Numbered from the stretch's first letter, positions 26,641 to 37,225 are shown. The stretch: 64,000 nucleotides of DNA from Paraburkholderia phytofirmans PsJN (GCF_000020125.1 NC_010676.1:1736001-1800000), one strand, 5' to 3'. Translations and numbers: made by a program. Notes: a model not told the origin generated them from the letters alone.

Positions 26641-27335
26641 AAGGCTTCGCCTTTTTTTACGCTAGCGTGGTGAGGGGTATCGTTGATTGCCGCGCCTATG
26701 AAAACCATCGCCAGCACGGCAAAAATGTAGGCTTGCACGGCGCCCGTCAGCAGGTCCAAAGCCATTAGCGGAATGGGAACGAGCAGCCCGGCTAGTGACA
26801 GGATGATGCCGACCACGAACACGCCGCTCATCACGTTGCCAAACAGCCGCACCACGAGAGAGAACGTCCGCGTGATCTGCTCGACGAGGTTCAGGGGAAT
26901 CATCACCCAGCTCGGCTCGGCGAAGGCCGCGAAATAACCCGCCATGCCGCGCGTACGAATACCGTGGAACACCGTGGCGCCTAGCACGATCAGCGCGAGT
27001 GCGGCATCCGTTTCGAGGTGCGCGGTGGGTGGCGTCACGCCCGGCAGCAGCGCGCACCAGTTGGCAATCAGCACGAAGAGGAATAGCGTGCCGATCAATG
27101 CGCGATACGTGGTCGGAGCGGTTTGCATGGTGTCGCGGATTTGCTGATCGATCGTCTCGACCAGCAGTTCGAGCGCGGTCTGCACCTTGCCGGCCGTCAG
27201 CGACAGATTGCGGCAGAGAAAGGCCGACACCGCCGTGACAACGGCCATGATGGCCCAGGTTGCCAGCACGGGCTCGGTGATCGCAAGTGGGCCGAGGTGC
27301 AGAAGCGGCGCGGTAGCTAGCGGTGAAGCGGTCAC
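26637..27335 (-). CDS. atpB: N-type F-ATPase a subunit
   Basis: 232 residues, a multi-spanning membrane stator half-channel. The essential arginine lies in VVRLFGNVMSGVFVVGIILSLAGL, and the C-terminal helix is QAYIFAVLAMVFIGAAIND. Start is GTG at 27335, overlapping the atpR stop by 4 bases; the stop overlaps atpE in the same way. The order atpR-atpB-atpE is diagnostic for N-ATPase operons. Confidence 0.93.
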   Translation of the reverse strand: MTASPLATAPLLHLGPLAITEPVLATWAIMAVVTAVSAFLCRNLSLTAGKVQTALELLVETIDQQIRDTMQTAPTTYRALIGTLFLFVLIANWCALLPGVTPPTAHLETDAALALIVLGATVFHGIRTRGMAGYFAAFAEPSWVMIPLNLVEQITRTFSLVVRLFGNVMSGVFVVGIILSLAGLLVPIPLMALDLLTGAVQAYIFAVLAMVFIGAAINDTPHHASVKKGEAL

Positions 27336-27613
27336 GGTCTGCCTCGCTGGCAGCGAATCGCGATCGTTCGCATGAGCAGGATGCCGGCCATGCCGGCCAG
27401 CAGGGCAAGCGCGCCGGCGTGTGCGAGCATCAGAAGAAGCGCACCAGTCAGGGCGAAGCGGGCAAGCTGGAGCACGAGCGCCGCTGCCGCCCTGCCCTGT
27501 GCAAAAAGCGGCCAGTTCCAGCGCAGCGAGAGGAACTGCCAGGCGCCGGCCAGCATGCCGACGCTGAGTCCCATGGCAAACTGCGCCGCGAATGACGGCG
27601 ATGGACTAATCAT
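27332..27613 (-). CDS. atpR: N-ATPase accessory membrane subunit AtpR
   Basis: 93 residues and about three membrane helices (FAAQFAMGLSVGMLAGAWQFLSLRWN; AAAALVLQLARFALTGALLLMLAHAGALALLAGMAGILLMRTIAI). AtpR occurs only in N-ATPase operons, between atpQ and atpB, and is thought to interact with the c subunit during assembly. It has conserved arginines within hydrophobic segments, as here. Confidence 0.85.
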   Translation of the reverse strand: MISPSPSFAAQFAMGLSVGMLAGAWQFLSLRWNWPLFAQGRAAAALVLQLARFALTGALLLMLAHAGALALLAGMAGILLMRTIAIRCQRGRP

Positions 27614-27919
27614 GGTGCCCTCGTTGTTGACGATGCATCCACTTCCACGCCGACCAGAAGCCGACTGCGGCGCCGATCATCAGGAGCGGCGCCGAGAAGA
27701 ACACGCGCGTGCCAAAAGCGCGATCCAGCCAATGGCCGATCGCGAGTCCCAGCAACGTCGGCAGAACGATTGCCCAGCCGAGGATGCCGATCTGGCCAAG
27801 CCGGCTGCCCAGAGACGGCTCGGGATCAGCGCGCCCATGCGCGTCACGCGCGGCGGCGTGGCGGGCTGCACCGGCCATGCGGTCGTCGCCCGATTTGCGC
27901 CTGTCGGGAAGCTGCGAGT

Positions 27920-27923
<4 letters not shown>
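27606..27923 (-). CDS. atpQ: N-ATPase accessory subunit AtpQ (AtpI-like)
   Basis: 105 residues: a charged N-terminal tail, then two membrane helices (IGILGWAIVLPTLLGLAIGHWLDRAF and FFSAPLLMIGAAVGFWSAWKWMH) with the glycine-rich AtpI/AtpQ pattern. These small proteins help ring assembly or Mg2+ supply for F-ATPases. The start ATG (27923) overlaps the atpC stop. The reading frame is open further upstream inside atpC, but the arginine-rich reading there is spurious. Confidence 0.85.
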
Positions 27924-29958
<2,035 letters not shown>

Positions 29959-30024
29959 CTAATCAACTTGGTCGGTAACCGACCGGCGACCGGCAGCGCC
30001 TGACTCGGCGACACTCAGTCCCAG

Positions 30025-30038
30025 TTGATCCGCGTCAA
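30025..30038. promoter_or_regulatory. FNR/ANR-type box TTGATCCGCGTCAA
   Basis: Exact consensus 111 bp from the box at 29914 and also upstream of atpD. No plus-strand gene follows it, so it may be a second site for the atp operon. Confidence 0.6.
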
Positions 30039-30225
30039 ATGCCACGGCGGACACACCGCTAAGCTTGCTCGAACGTGCTTCCGGTCCAAACGTGTGCCTT
30101 CAAAGGGTATTACACGCTTTGCCTCCATCTCGCCGTCCGCCATGCCGATAAACGACGGCGCTTCGGTGCAGTGCGCGAAGACAGACTCACTGCAGGTCTG
30201 ACGCACGCATGCACGCATGCCAAGA

Positions 30226-30504
30226 CTACTGATCCTTCTGAACATCACATTGAGCGTGGCTCGCCGCCTCAAATGACAGCGTGTTCGACATCTTGAGTTG
30301 CACCCACACCATCCCCTCGCGCAGACCGGCGAGTACGGCCTCACGCTCGTTAGGAAAAACACGGCTGTGCCTGAACTCATGAGTGAAGACGCCTTCAGGT
30401 GTGCTATGACTAAGCTGGATAGAGCAGTCGAAACCGCCCGCTGTCTGATGCGTCACGGCCGATACCGACCAATTGCCGTCGCAAATATTTCCGGAAAGCG
30501 CCAT
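30226..30504 (-). CDS. hypothetical small protein
   Basis: 92 residues: MALSGNICDGNWSVSAVTHQTAGGFDCSIQLSHSTPEGVFTHEFRHSRVFPNEREAVLAGLREGMVWVQLKMSNTLSF. The layout (beta strands followed by the helix EREAVLAGLREGMVWV) resembles small burkholderial proteins with a double-stranded-RNA-binding-like beta-alpha fold. No named family was recognised. GAGGGG seven bases ahead supports ATG 30504. Downstream of the BON gene on the same strand, probably in the same transcript. Confidence 0.6.
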   Translation of the reverse strand: MALSGNICDGNWSVSAVTHQTAGGFDCSIQLSHSTPEGVFTHEFRHSRVFPNEREAVLAGLREGMVWVQLKMSNTLSFEAASHAQCDVQKDQ

Positions 30505-30576
30505 GAGCCGCCCCTCGTCTTCCATCAGCTAAAGGTGACAAGTAGGGCGCGCGCCTGCGCCCTACGCTTTGGCGCG

Positions 30577-31227
30577 TCAGCCCACCGTCAGATTGTCGAT
30601 TACGGCATGCACGCCCGGCGCTGCCCACGCGGCCCCGCGCGCAGCCGAACGCTCGGCGGCCGAATCAACCTTGCCCGTCAACGTTACCGTGCCTTGATCC
30701 ACCTTGATCGCTATATGTTTCGCCTCACGGTCCGCGTGACGCTGAAGCGCCTGGCTGATCTGCTCGCCAATGTCCTGTGCGGCCACGCTTCCACTGATGC
30801 GGATCGTGTTCGATACGCCCGTCACGCCGCGCATTTGCGAAACAGTGCGGGCGGCGACATGACTCTGATAGGCATTGTCGACTTCGCCGCTTAATGTGAC
30901 CCAGCCTTTTTCAACCTGCACCTTGACGGACTCTTCGCTTAAGCCGACGGTCCAATGGAGAACGGAACGAACCGCGTTGGCGATGTCTTCGTCGCTGCGA
31001 ACATCCGCATGCCCGAGGCGCACCTTCAGTTCCACAACGACGGCCTTCACGCCCGCGACACGTTGCGCCGCTTTCTCCGCCGCGATTTTTTCCGCATAGC
31101 TGGCCGGATGACCGGACAGCGTGACGATACGGTCATGAACCTCCACGCCGATGTCTGTGACGCTCACTGCCGGGTCCCAGGCCAGTTCCTCCTCGACCTC
31201 GTGTTTCAATTCCATGTCTGACTTCAT
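30577..31227 (-). CDS. triple BON-domain protein (OsmY-like), second copy
   Basis: 216 residues with three BON repeats, like the protein at 14778-15428: VSVTDIGVEVHDRIVTLSGHPASYAEKIAAEKAAQRVAGVKAVVVELKV, VKVQVEKGWVTLSGEVDNAYQSHVAARTVSQMRGVTGVSNTIRISG and IAIKVDQGTVTLTGKVDSAAERSAARGAAWAAPGVHAVIDNLTV. Equal length and collinear motifs show the two are paralogues. AAGGAG precedes ATG 31227. It lies behind the Hsp20 locus and probably shares the alcohol dehydrogenase transcript driven by the box at 32941. Confidence 0.9.
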   Translation of the reverse strand: MKSDMELKHEVEEELAWDPAVSVTDIGVEVHDRIVTLSGHPASYAEKIAAEKAAQRVAGVKAVVVELKVRLGHADVRSDEDIANAVRSVLHWTVGLSEESVKVQVEKGWVTLSGEVDNAYQSHVAARTVSQMRGVTGVSNTIRISGSVAAQDIGEQISQALQRHADREAKHIAIKVDQGTVTLTGKVDSAAERSAARGAAWAAPGVHAVIDNLTVG

Positions 31228-31306
31228 TGCTTGCTCCTTGAAAGCACGTACGGATCGCAACCGCTCCGGGACGTGCAGCCGCGCGCCCCGCGCCGCCCCG
31301 CGCCAA

Positions 31307-31740
31307 TCAGTTGATCGGCAGGCGTTTGCGTTCGGAGGCCGCCTTCTTGGGAAGCGTCAACGAGAGCACGCCGTCCTTGTACTGCGCTGCCGCGGCGGCT
31401 TCGTCGATTTCGCTCTCAAGTGTGAACGAACGGCTGACCGCGCCCGAATAGCGCTCGCGGCGAATGACGCGCTCGCCCTCTTTCAGCTCATGTTTGCGCT
31501 CGACCTTGGCGCTGATCGATACGAGATTGCCGTCCATTTTTTCATGTCGATGTCGTCTTTCTCGACGCCGGGCAGTTCGGCCTTCACGGTATATTGGGTA
31601 TCGCCCTCCGTGACATCGACCTTGATGTCGGCAAGCTGCATCTCGCCGCCCGCGCCGCCGCGCAACGGGCGGAATAGACCGTGAAAGAGGTCCGACATGG
31701 GGTCGGCTGCAAACGGATCAAAACGGGTAATGTTGCTCAT
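31307..31740 (-). pseudogene. Hsp20/alpha-crystallin small heat-shock protein, frameshifted
   Basis: Start MSNITRFDPFAADPMSDLFHGLFRPL, then the alpha-crystallin beginning ADIKVDVTEGDTQYTVKAELPGVEKDDID. In the next frame the rest continues as DGNLVSISAKVERKHELKEGERVIRRERYSGAVSRSFTLESEID... YKDGVLSLTLPKKA, ending KRLPIN. The break falls at a run of six A (T6 at 31539-31544 on the plus strand); four A would restore the exact family spacing. Either a real inactivating indel, a slippage-prone switch, or a sequencing error. Strong Shine-Dalgarno AAGGAG at the start. Confidence 0.85.
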
Positions 31741-31831
31741 CGTGCCACTCCTTGAAGCATCCATCGAAATGATGGATAGGGAACCAGGTTGAATGGAACA
31801 GCGCTGGCGCCTGCATCGCGCACTGCGCCGG

Positions 31832-32872
31832 CTAGGACATCTCAATGATCACTTTCAGTGCGTGGGTGTCCGCGGCACGGCTGAAGGTGTCGTATGCGCC
31901 GATCACGTCCTCGAACTGGAACCGATGCGTAATGAGCCGCGCAGGATCGATACGGCCCGCGCGCACAGTCTTCAGAAGCATCGGCGTGCTGACCGTGTCG
32001 ACCAGACGCGTCGTAATCGCGATGTTGCGATCCCACAGCTGCTCGAGGTGAAGATCGGCTTTGACGCCATGTACGCCGACATTCGCGATCACGCCGCCTG
32101 GCGCGACAAGCGCTTCACACAGTTCGAATGTGGCGGGCACGCCGACCGCCTCGATCGCGCAATCTACGCCCGTCTGGCCAGTCAGTTCCATCACGGCCGC
32201 GAGCGGCTCGGCGTGACCGCTGTCGATGCACGCCGTGGCGCCGAAGCGGCTCGCGACTTCCAGACGGTTCGGATCGAGATCGATCATGATGATCTGCGCC
32301 GGCGAATAGAACTGCGCGGTCAGCAGCGCGGCCAGACCGATCGGCCCGGCACCGACGATCGCCACCGTGCTGCCCGGTTGCACTTTGCCGTTCAGCACGC
32401 CGCACTCGAAGCCGGTCGGCAGGATATCGGAGAGCATCACGAGCGCTTCCTCGTCGACGCCGGCGGGTATCGGGTACAGGCTCGTCTCGGCGTGCGGAAT
32501 GCGCACGTATTCGGCCTGGGTGCCATCGATCTTGTTGCCGAGAATCCAGCCGCCGGTGCTGCAATGCGAATACATGCCGCGCCGGCAGTAGTCGCACTTG
32601 CCGCACGAGGAAATGCATGAAATCAGCACCCTGTCTCCGGGCTTGAACGACGACACCGCTGCGCCGACTTGCTGTACGACCCCGACGCCTTCGTGGCCGA
32701 GAATACGTCCCGGCTCGCAGGTCGGCACGTCGCCTTTGAGAATGTGCAGATCGGTGCCGCAAATCGTCGTGCGCGTCATTTTGACGATTGCATCGGTCGG
32801 CGCGGTGAGTTTGGGAATAGGCCTTTCATCAAGCGATTTCTTTCCGGGACCGTGGTACACGAGCGCTTTCAT
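31832..32872 (-). CDS. zinc-dependent alcohol dehydrogenase (MDR)
   Basis: 346 residues. Catalytic-zinc residues are seen in TTICGTDLHILKG and GHEGVGVV. The four structural-zinc cysteines lie in CGKCDYCRRGMYSHC, and the cofactor motif is VGAGPIGLAALLTAQ with an acidic end (IMIDLD) favouring NAD(H). The protein resembles bacterial secondary or ethanol-type dehydrogenases. During oxygen limitation it could reoxidise NADH by reducing aldehydes or ketones. GGAGG lies 7 bases before ATG 32872. An FNR-type box is at 32941. It is followed on the same strand by Hsp20, BON and the small hypothetical gene. Confidence 0.9.
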   Translation of the reverse strand: MKALVYHGPGKKSLDERPIPKLTAPTDAIVKMTRTTICGTDLHILKGDVPTCEPGRILGHEGVGVVQQVGAAVSSFKPGDRVLISCISSCGKCDYCRRGMYSHCSTGGWILGNKIDGTQAEYVRIPHAETSLYPIPAGVDEEALVMLSDILPTGFECGVLNGKVQPGSTVAIVGAGPIGLAALLTAQFYSPAQIIMIDLDPNRLEVASRFGATACIDSGHAEPLAAVMELTGQTGVDCAIEAVGVPATFELCEALVAPGGVIANVGVHGVKADLHLEQLWDRNIAITTRLVDTVSTPMLLKTVRAGRIDPARLITHRFQFEDVIGAYDTFSRAADTHALKVIIEMS

Positions 32873-32940
32873 ATGCTGCCTCCGTTGATCGAAACAAGCC
32901 TGCTGTACGAGCAACTTTAGGCCGCCTCCCTTCGCAACGA

Positions 32941-32954
32941 TTGACATGTGTCAA
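32941..32954. promoter_or_regulatory. FNR/ANR-type box TTGACATGTGTCAA
   Basis: Exact consensus. A class II start near 32906 suits the alcohol dehydrogenase gene 34 bases further on. The identical 14-mer recurs at 34455. Confidence 0.75.
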
Positions 32955-33303
32955 GTGAGATTCATTGGCCGTCGCGCGCTCGAATAGATGACCTCCGTCA
33001 ACGGCCGTGCATCCGGCGAGGCCTATGCTGCCGCAGGCACTGCGTCATTGGTGCGATAAAACCGGCGAGCGGTCTGGAGATCATTACGAAGCGCGCCGCG
33101 CGCGCGGTTTCGTGCGGGAATGCCGTGGCGATCTGCATCTTGCCAACGTGCCGTGGCGTGGGAAGCGCGTGGGCAGCGCCGTGCGGAGCGACGGCGAGCG
33201 ATGCCGACGTCACTCACGTCCGCATTGTTTATGTGGGCCGCGTTGGTGTTCCTCGTACGGGCCCGCGCCCTGCAACTGAAGCCAAAACGTCTCTTTTTCA
33301 GCT
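32955..33303. other. gene-poor stretch between adh promoter and phaB
   Basis: No gene recognised. A 71-codon minus-strand frame (32998-33213, MTSASLAVAPHGAAHALPTPRHVGKMQIATAFPHE) has no family signature or clear ribosome site and may be a relic. Confidence 0.35.
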
Positions 33304-34050
33304 TCAGCCCATATGCATGCCGCCGTTGATGGCGAAGTTCGCGCCGGTGACGAAAGCCGCGTCGTCCGAACAGAGAAACGCCACCAGCGCGGCAACTTCG
33401 TCGGGTTGCCCAAGGCGACCTACTGGAATCTGCGGCAGGATCTTCGTCTCCATCACCTCTTTCGGCACGGCCGCGGTCATCGCGGTCGCGAGATAACCGG
33501 GCGAGACGGTGTTCACCGTAACGCCATGTTTCGCAACTTCCAGTGCGAGCGACATCGTGAAGCCATGAATCCCCGCTTTCGCCGCCGCATAATTGGTCTG
33601 CCCGAAGGCGCCGCGCGCACCGTTCACCGAGGCGATATTGACGATACGTCCGAAGCGTTGGGCAACCATGCTGCCCAGCAACGGCTTGGTCATGTTGAAC
33701 ATCGAGTCGAGATCGGTGCGCAGAACCGCATCCCAGTCGTCCTTGCTCATTTTGGCAAAGGTCGAATCGCGTGCGATGCCGGCATTGTTGACAAGTACGT
33801 CGACCGAGCCGAATTCGTCGAGCACACGTGCCGCGCAATGTGCGCACGAATCGAAACTGGTCACGTCGGCTTCGTATGCATGAAAGCGCCGGCCGGCGTC
33901 GCGTTCATGCATGAGCCATGTGGCGACGTGATCGTTACGCTCCGAATGCGACATGGCGACTACCATGCCGGCGTCGTGAAGACGCCGGCTGACGGCAGCC
34001 CCCAGTCCGCCCATGCCACCGGTGATAAAGGCAACGCGCTTAGCCGACAT
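33304..34050 (-). CDS. phaB: acetoacetyl-CoA reductase (short-chain dehydrogenase)
   Basis: 248 residues. TGGMGGLGAAVSRRL is the TGxxxGxG cofactor motif, NNAG is at about residue 90, and the catalytic Ser/Tyr/Lys lie in NIASVNGARGAFGQTNYAAAKAG. The loop VNTVSPGYLATAMTAAVPKEV and the end FVTGANFAINGGMHMG are characteristic of PhaB. It makes (R)-3-hydroxybutyryl-CoA with NADPH for PHA synthesis, which also disposes of reducing power. GGAGG precedes the ATG. The synthase PhaC and depolymerase PhaZ are encoded at the right end of the window. Confidence 0.9.
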   Translation of the reverse strand: MSAKRVAFITGGMGGLGAAVSRRLHDAGMVVAMSHSERNDHVATWLMHERDAGRRFHAYEADVTSFDSCAHCAARVLDEFGSVDVLVNNAGIARDSTFAKMSKDDWDAVLRTDLDSMFNMTKPLLGSMVAQRFGRIVNIASVNGARGAFGQTNYAAAKAGIHGFTMSLALEVAKHGVTVNTVSPGYLATAMTAAVPKEVMETKILPQIPVGRLGQPDEVAALVAFLCSDDAAFVTGANFAINGGMHMG

Positions 34051-34227
34051 ACTGTCCTCCCTGTTGCGCGCGGCGATACGCCGTCGCGATTGGCATTGCT
34101 GAATTCGTGCTCTGACCGAACGCCGTGCGTCCGTCCAGCTCACCGCTGATCACCCTGCTTACAGCGCACCATGCCTGCACCCGTGGCTCGCGTGTAACGG
34201 TCGGTACGGCAGGATCGCAGTTGACGC

Positions 34228-34273
34228 GCTGCATCTCGAACTCGCAGGCTCGCCGACGAGTTCGAGATGCAGC
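34228..34273. repeat. perfect 17-bp inverted repeat (stem-loop)
   Basis: GCTGCATCTCGAACTCG and its exact complement are separated by 12 bases, making a very stable hairpin in RNA. No T tract lies on either side. It sits between an FNR-type box (34455) and phaB, so it would be within any leader or small RNA started from that box. Confidence 0.8.
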
Positions 34274-34454
34274 CCCGCATTCGGAGTGCGAGTCGAAGGT
34301 TCGTTCGATTCACATCGAGTGAAGCGTTAGATTCCGTTGCCATGAAGGACCTCAATCGTTGAGGTGGATCTGCGCGCTGACGGCTCCGAAGTTTTTCCGC
34401 TCGCGACACGAGTCGACGTTTTTTTTCAATGTAAGCGCGCGCGTAGAAGTACGG

Positions 34455-34468
34455 TTGACATGTGTCAA
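34455..34468. promoter_or_regulatory. FNR/ANR-type box TTGACATGTGTCAA
   Basis: Exact consensus, identical to the site at 32941. On the minus strand it would start transcription near 34420, about 370 bases before phaB and through the inverted repeat at 34228. Confidence 0.65.
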
Positions 34469-34517
34469 GCATCCGCCAGTGTGCCGATGTCCCGAACTCG
34501 CGCTACCTCGATGATGC

Positions 34518-34976
34518 TCAGGCGTTGGCCACGCTTTCCCGTACCAGCAGCACGGGGCAAGGAGAAAGCCGCACGAAACGCTCGGCGACGCTGCCGAGCA
34601 CCATGCGGCGCACGCCGCGCCGGCCATGCGTGCCCATCACGACCAGATCCACGCCGCGGCGCTCGACGCAACGCGCGATGCAATTCGCGATGTCTTCGGC
34701 TATGCCTTGGGTTTCGATGATTTCGGAATCTCCGGGCACGTCGAGCGCTTTCATTTGCGCAACCGCGTCGTCCAGCAGGCTGCGTCCGACCTGGCGCGCC
34801 GCATCGGTGAGCAGATGGGGATCGCAGGCGCCTGCATAGGTAAAGGCCGCCGACTGGTCGATCGCATACACCGCGGTCAGCTTCGCACGCGCCAGTTTGG
34901 CCATCCGAATCGCCTCACTGAGCGCACGTTTCGATACTTCGCTGCCATCCACGGCAACCAGAACGTTTTCGTACAT
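34518..34976 (-). CDS. universal stress protein, single domain
   Basis: 152 residues, MYENVLVAVDGSEVSKRALSEAIRMAKLARAKLTAVYAID, with ATP-binding [35 protein letters not shown]. Strong AAGGAG at 34984-34989 supports ATG 34976. It follows the HPF-like gene on the same strand with a ~60-base gap and is probably co-transcribed from the FNR-type box at 35515. Confidence 0.93.
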   Translation of the reverse strand: MYENVLVAVDGSEVSKRALSEAIRMAKLARAKLTAVYAIDQSAAFTYAGACDPHLLTDAARQVGRSLLDDAVAQMKALDVPGDSEIIETQGIAEDIANCIARCVERRGVDLVVMGTHGRRGVRRMVLGSVAERFVRLSPCPVLLVRESVANA

Positions 34977-35034
34977 GACTATCTCCTTGCAGGACATTAA
35001 AGATGCGATGACGTCGCAGGGTTCGCTGCCGCGA

Positions 35035-35382
35035 TCAGGACGCCGTGCGCGTTGAGTCGCGCAACAGCTGCGCCTCGGCGGAATCGAACGCTGCGTGGAT
35101 CGCAAGTTCCGCATTGGCGTCGAGGCAATGTCTGATCGGAATGAACTCGCCGCTGTGAAGAACCAGATCGAGCCGGGCGTCGAACATCGGACCGCGCGGT
35201 TCGTCTGGATAACGGTGGAGGCCACGATCATCCGGCGCGCTACGGATGGATTCGATCGCCAGATGACAGCTTGCGATGGACTTGCTGAAACGCTCGAGGC
35301 GCACCAGTTGCGAAGCTGCTTCGGCCTCGATTTGCGACGTCCCGGCAAAGCCGAGGTAGACGATTTGCATGCCGACTCCCAT
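35035..35382 (-). CDS. HPF/RaiA-family ribosome-associated protein
   Basis: 115 residues (or 111 from the inner ATG at 35370, which has GGGAG in front). MQIVYLGFAGTSQIEAEAASQLVRLERFSKSIASCHLAIESIRSAPDD and GPMFDARLDLVLHSGEFIPIRHCLDANAELAIHAAFDSAEAQLLRD give the beta-alpha-beta-beta-beta-alpha plan of hibernation-promoting factor. These proteins bind the 30S decoding region and silence ribosomes. It is divergent from the classic HPF sequence, so the call rests on pattern. An FNR-type box lies upstream, linking ribosome silencing to oxygen loss. Confidence 0.7.
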   Translation of the reverse strand: MGVGMQIVYLGFAGTSQIEAEAASQLVRLERFSKSIASCHLAIESIRSAPDDRGLHRYPDEPRGPMFDARLDLVLHSGEFIPIRHCLDANAELAIHAAFDSAEAQLLRDSTRTAS

Positions 35383-35818
35383 GTGCCTTCTCCCAGGTGT
35401 CCAGCGTTTTCGTGCCGACTCCGAAGCGAAGTCGCCCGCCGCGATCACGTGGCTGAGCTAACAGAACATGACCGGCGAGTTAACAGGATCATCGGCCGGC
35501 ACGGTCGGCGCCGCTTGACTTGCGTCAAGACATCGAGCAGGTCCCGACTTTTATCGACGGACCATGTCTCGTCGTGGCGTGCCCGGCGCGACCCGCAGTG
35601 GCTATCCGGCGGGAGTCGACGGCGCGCTGATCGCGACCGCCGCAATCTCTTTGCCGTTGTTTCTCCGGTCTGGACGAGCGCCGCGCAAAGCGGCGCGAAT
35701 TTCGTACTCTTGATGTTGACCTTGCTGCTTCCCGGATCATGGCGTGCGCCGTCGTGGGTGGTCGTGCCGGCCACGGTTGCGCTGGCCGCAGGGGTTATCC
35801 GACTGGCCGCCATCTGCT
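35383..35818. other. intergenic region with FNR-type box
   Basis: No convincing gene. A 50-codon plus-strand ORF starts at 35563 (MSRRGVPGATRSGYPAGVDGALIATAAISLPLFLRSG) with a short hydrophobic stretch but no other support; overlapping frames hold another hydrophobic segment at 35700-35825, perhaps a relic of a membrane protein. Confidence 0.35.
35515..35528. promoter_or_regulatory. FNR/ANR-type box TTGACTTGCGTCAA
   Basis: Exact consensus. On the minus strand the predicted start is near 35480, about 98 bases before the HPF-like start. Confidence 0.7.
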
Positions 35819-36652
35819 TCATTCGTGCTCACCCGGTGGGCGATGACGGCCGACGGCGCTATCATCGGTATGCGCGGCGCTGCCCATGCGGCGCACTTCT
35901 GTGCGCAGCGCGGCAATTTCGGCCTGCAATGTTTTGATATCGCGATGCATTTCTCTACGCAGCACACGCTCTTCCTGCTCGACGAAAATCGCGGCGATGC
36001 TCGCGAATAACAGCGACAGCAGGCCATAACCGAGCAACACCACGAACGCGGCGAAGACACGCGAAGCCGGCGTGGTAGGCGCCATGTCGCCGTATCCCAC
36101 CGTCGCGCTGCTTTCAAAGGCCAGCCAGACACCCTCGCCATAGGTGTGCACGCCCGGCTCCAGCCAGTAAAAGCCGGCACCCGCCGATGCGAGCAGAACG
36201 GCAGCGGTCGCAAGCAGCAACAGCAGCCGGTTGGGCGAAAAAAATCCCCGCAGCGACACGACGATGCGTGCCGCCACGAGTCCGACGAATATCATGCGCA
36301 TCGCCCATTCGAGCGGCGACCAGGCCGATAGACCCGACATGACGCTCACCGCGGCGCCGACTGCAACCAGCACGTCGTAGCGATTGCGCATCAGAAACCG
36401 TCTGGGCTCATGGCACAGGCGCGCGATCCACGCCAGCGAAACCGCGAAGCCGGCCGCCATGCCTGCGTAGAGCGCTCGCCCGATCTGGTGCAATGCAGTC
36501 GAATGGGCGGCCAGTTCGAAGTAGAACGCGGGAATCGCCAACAAGCTGAATCCCAGTAGCACCCATTGCAGCCAGCGCCATGCGCGCACCGCGCGCGCGC
36601 CGTCATGGAGGACGACACCGCCCAAACCTGCCACGCGAAAACCGTCGCTCAT
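35819..36652 (-). CDS. potassium channel-like protein (two-pore-helix Ion_trans_2 type)
   Basis: 277 residues. About six hydrophobic segments are followed by a pore loop with selectivity filter Thr184-V-G-Y-G-Asp189 (ESSATVGYGDMAP), then an inner helix (VFAAFVVLLGYGLLSLLFASIAAIFVEQEE). A C-terminal coiled coil (VLRREMHRDIKTLQAEIAALRTEVRRM) may tetramerise the channel. The filter is a canonical K+ filter. Six-segment K+ channels of this size are seen in many proteobacteria. It is upstream of, and same strand as, the HPF gene, but that gene has its own box. Confidence 0.88.
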   Translation of the reverse strand: MSDGFRVAGLGGVVLHDGARAVRAWRWLQWVLLGFSLLAIPAFYFELAAHSTALHQIGRALYAGMAAGFAVSLAWIARLCHEPRRFLMRNRYDVLVAVGAAVSVMSGLSAWSPLEWAMRMIFVGLVAARIVVSLRGFFSPNRLLLLLATAAVLLASAGAGFYWLEPGVHTYGEGVWLAFESSATVGYGDMAPTTPASRVFAAFVVLLGYGLLSLLFASIAAIFVEQEERVLRREMHRDIKTLQAEIAALRTEVRRMGSAAHTDDSAVGRHRPPGEHE

Positions 36653-36762
36653 TTCGCCACCGTATCCGAGGTTGGATGCCGGGCGGCCTAGTCGAAGCCT
36701 TCCGGCGCGTGCGTTGACTGCGCGGCCACTTCAAGGACGAGCAGCAGCGCAAAGCATTGGAA

Positions 36763-37203
36763 TTACGACGCAGCGCCGACGTATGCGCGAAAATCTGCTT
36801 CGACCGCACGAATCTGCTGGGCGCAGTTCATGTACAGCCAACCGGGATTACCGTCGGCGCGATACATGCCGCGGCACATGCCTTTAAGTCTGATGGTGGA
36901 GGTGCCGGTGCTGTCGGTGGTCCTGGTTGCCCAAATGTAGACCGCACCGAACACATGCGGCTCGGCGGTTTCGATTGCCGCGTCATCGGCGCGTCGAATC
37001 GGCGTCACGGAGCGTTGTGAGACATATTGCTTCGTCAGGCTCCACAGGCGGTCGCAGTCGGCGCGAGCAGAACAGTTCACTGAAGCCTCCGCACGCGCCT
37101 CCTCTAGCTGGATCTCAGTATCCCGGAGCGTGGCAATGCGCGACGCGGTACTGCACGCGCCGAGCCCCGCGACGGCAATTGCCAGCAGAAGCTTTCTGTT
37201 CAT
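36763..37203 (-). CDS. hypothetical lipoprotein
   Basis: 146 residues with signal MNRKLLLAIAVAGLGAC (lipid Cys17). A mature domain follows with four further cysteines (VNCSARADC, GMCRGMY, YMNC) likely forming disulphides: DRLWSLTKQYVSQRSVTPIRRADDAAIETAEPHVFGAVYIWATRTTDSTGTSTIRLKGMCRGMYRADGNPGWLYMNCAQQIRAVEADF. No family name recognised. Downstream of the flavodoxin gene, 23 bases apart, so probably in the same operon. Confidence 0.7.
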   Translation of the reverse strand: MNRKLLLAIAVAGLGACSTASRIATLRDTEIQLEEARAEASVNCSARADCDRLWSLTKQYVSQRSVTPIRRADDAAIETAEPHVFGAVYIWATRTTDSTGTSTIRLKGMCRGMYRADGNPGWLYMNCAQQIRAVEADFRAYVGAAS

Positions 37204-37225
37204 GTCGGCGCACTCGCTTGATGGA

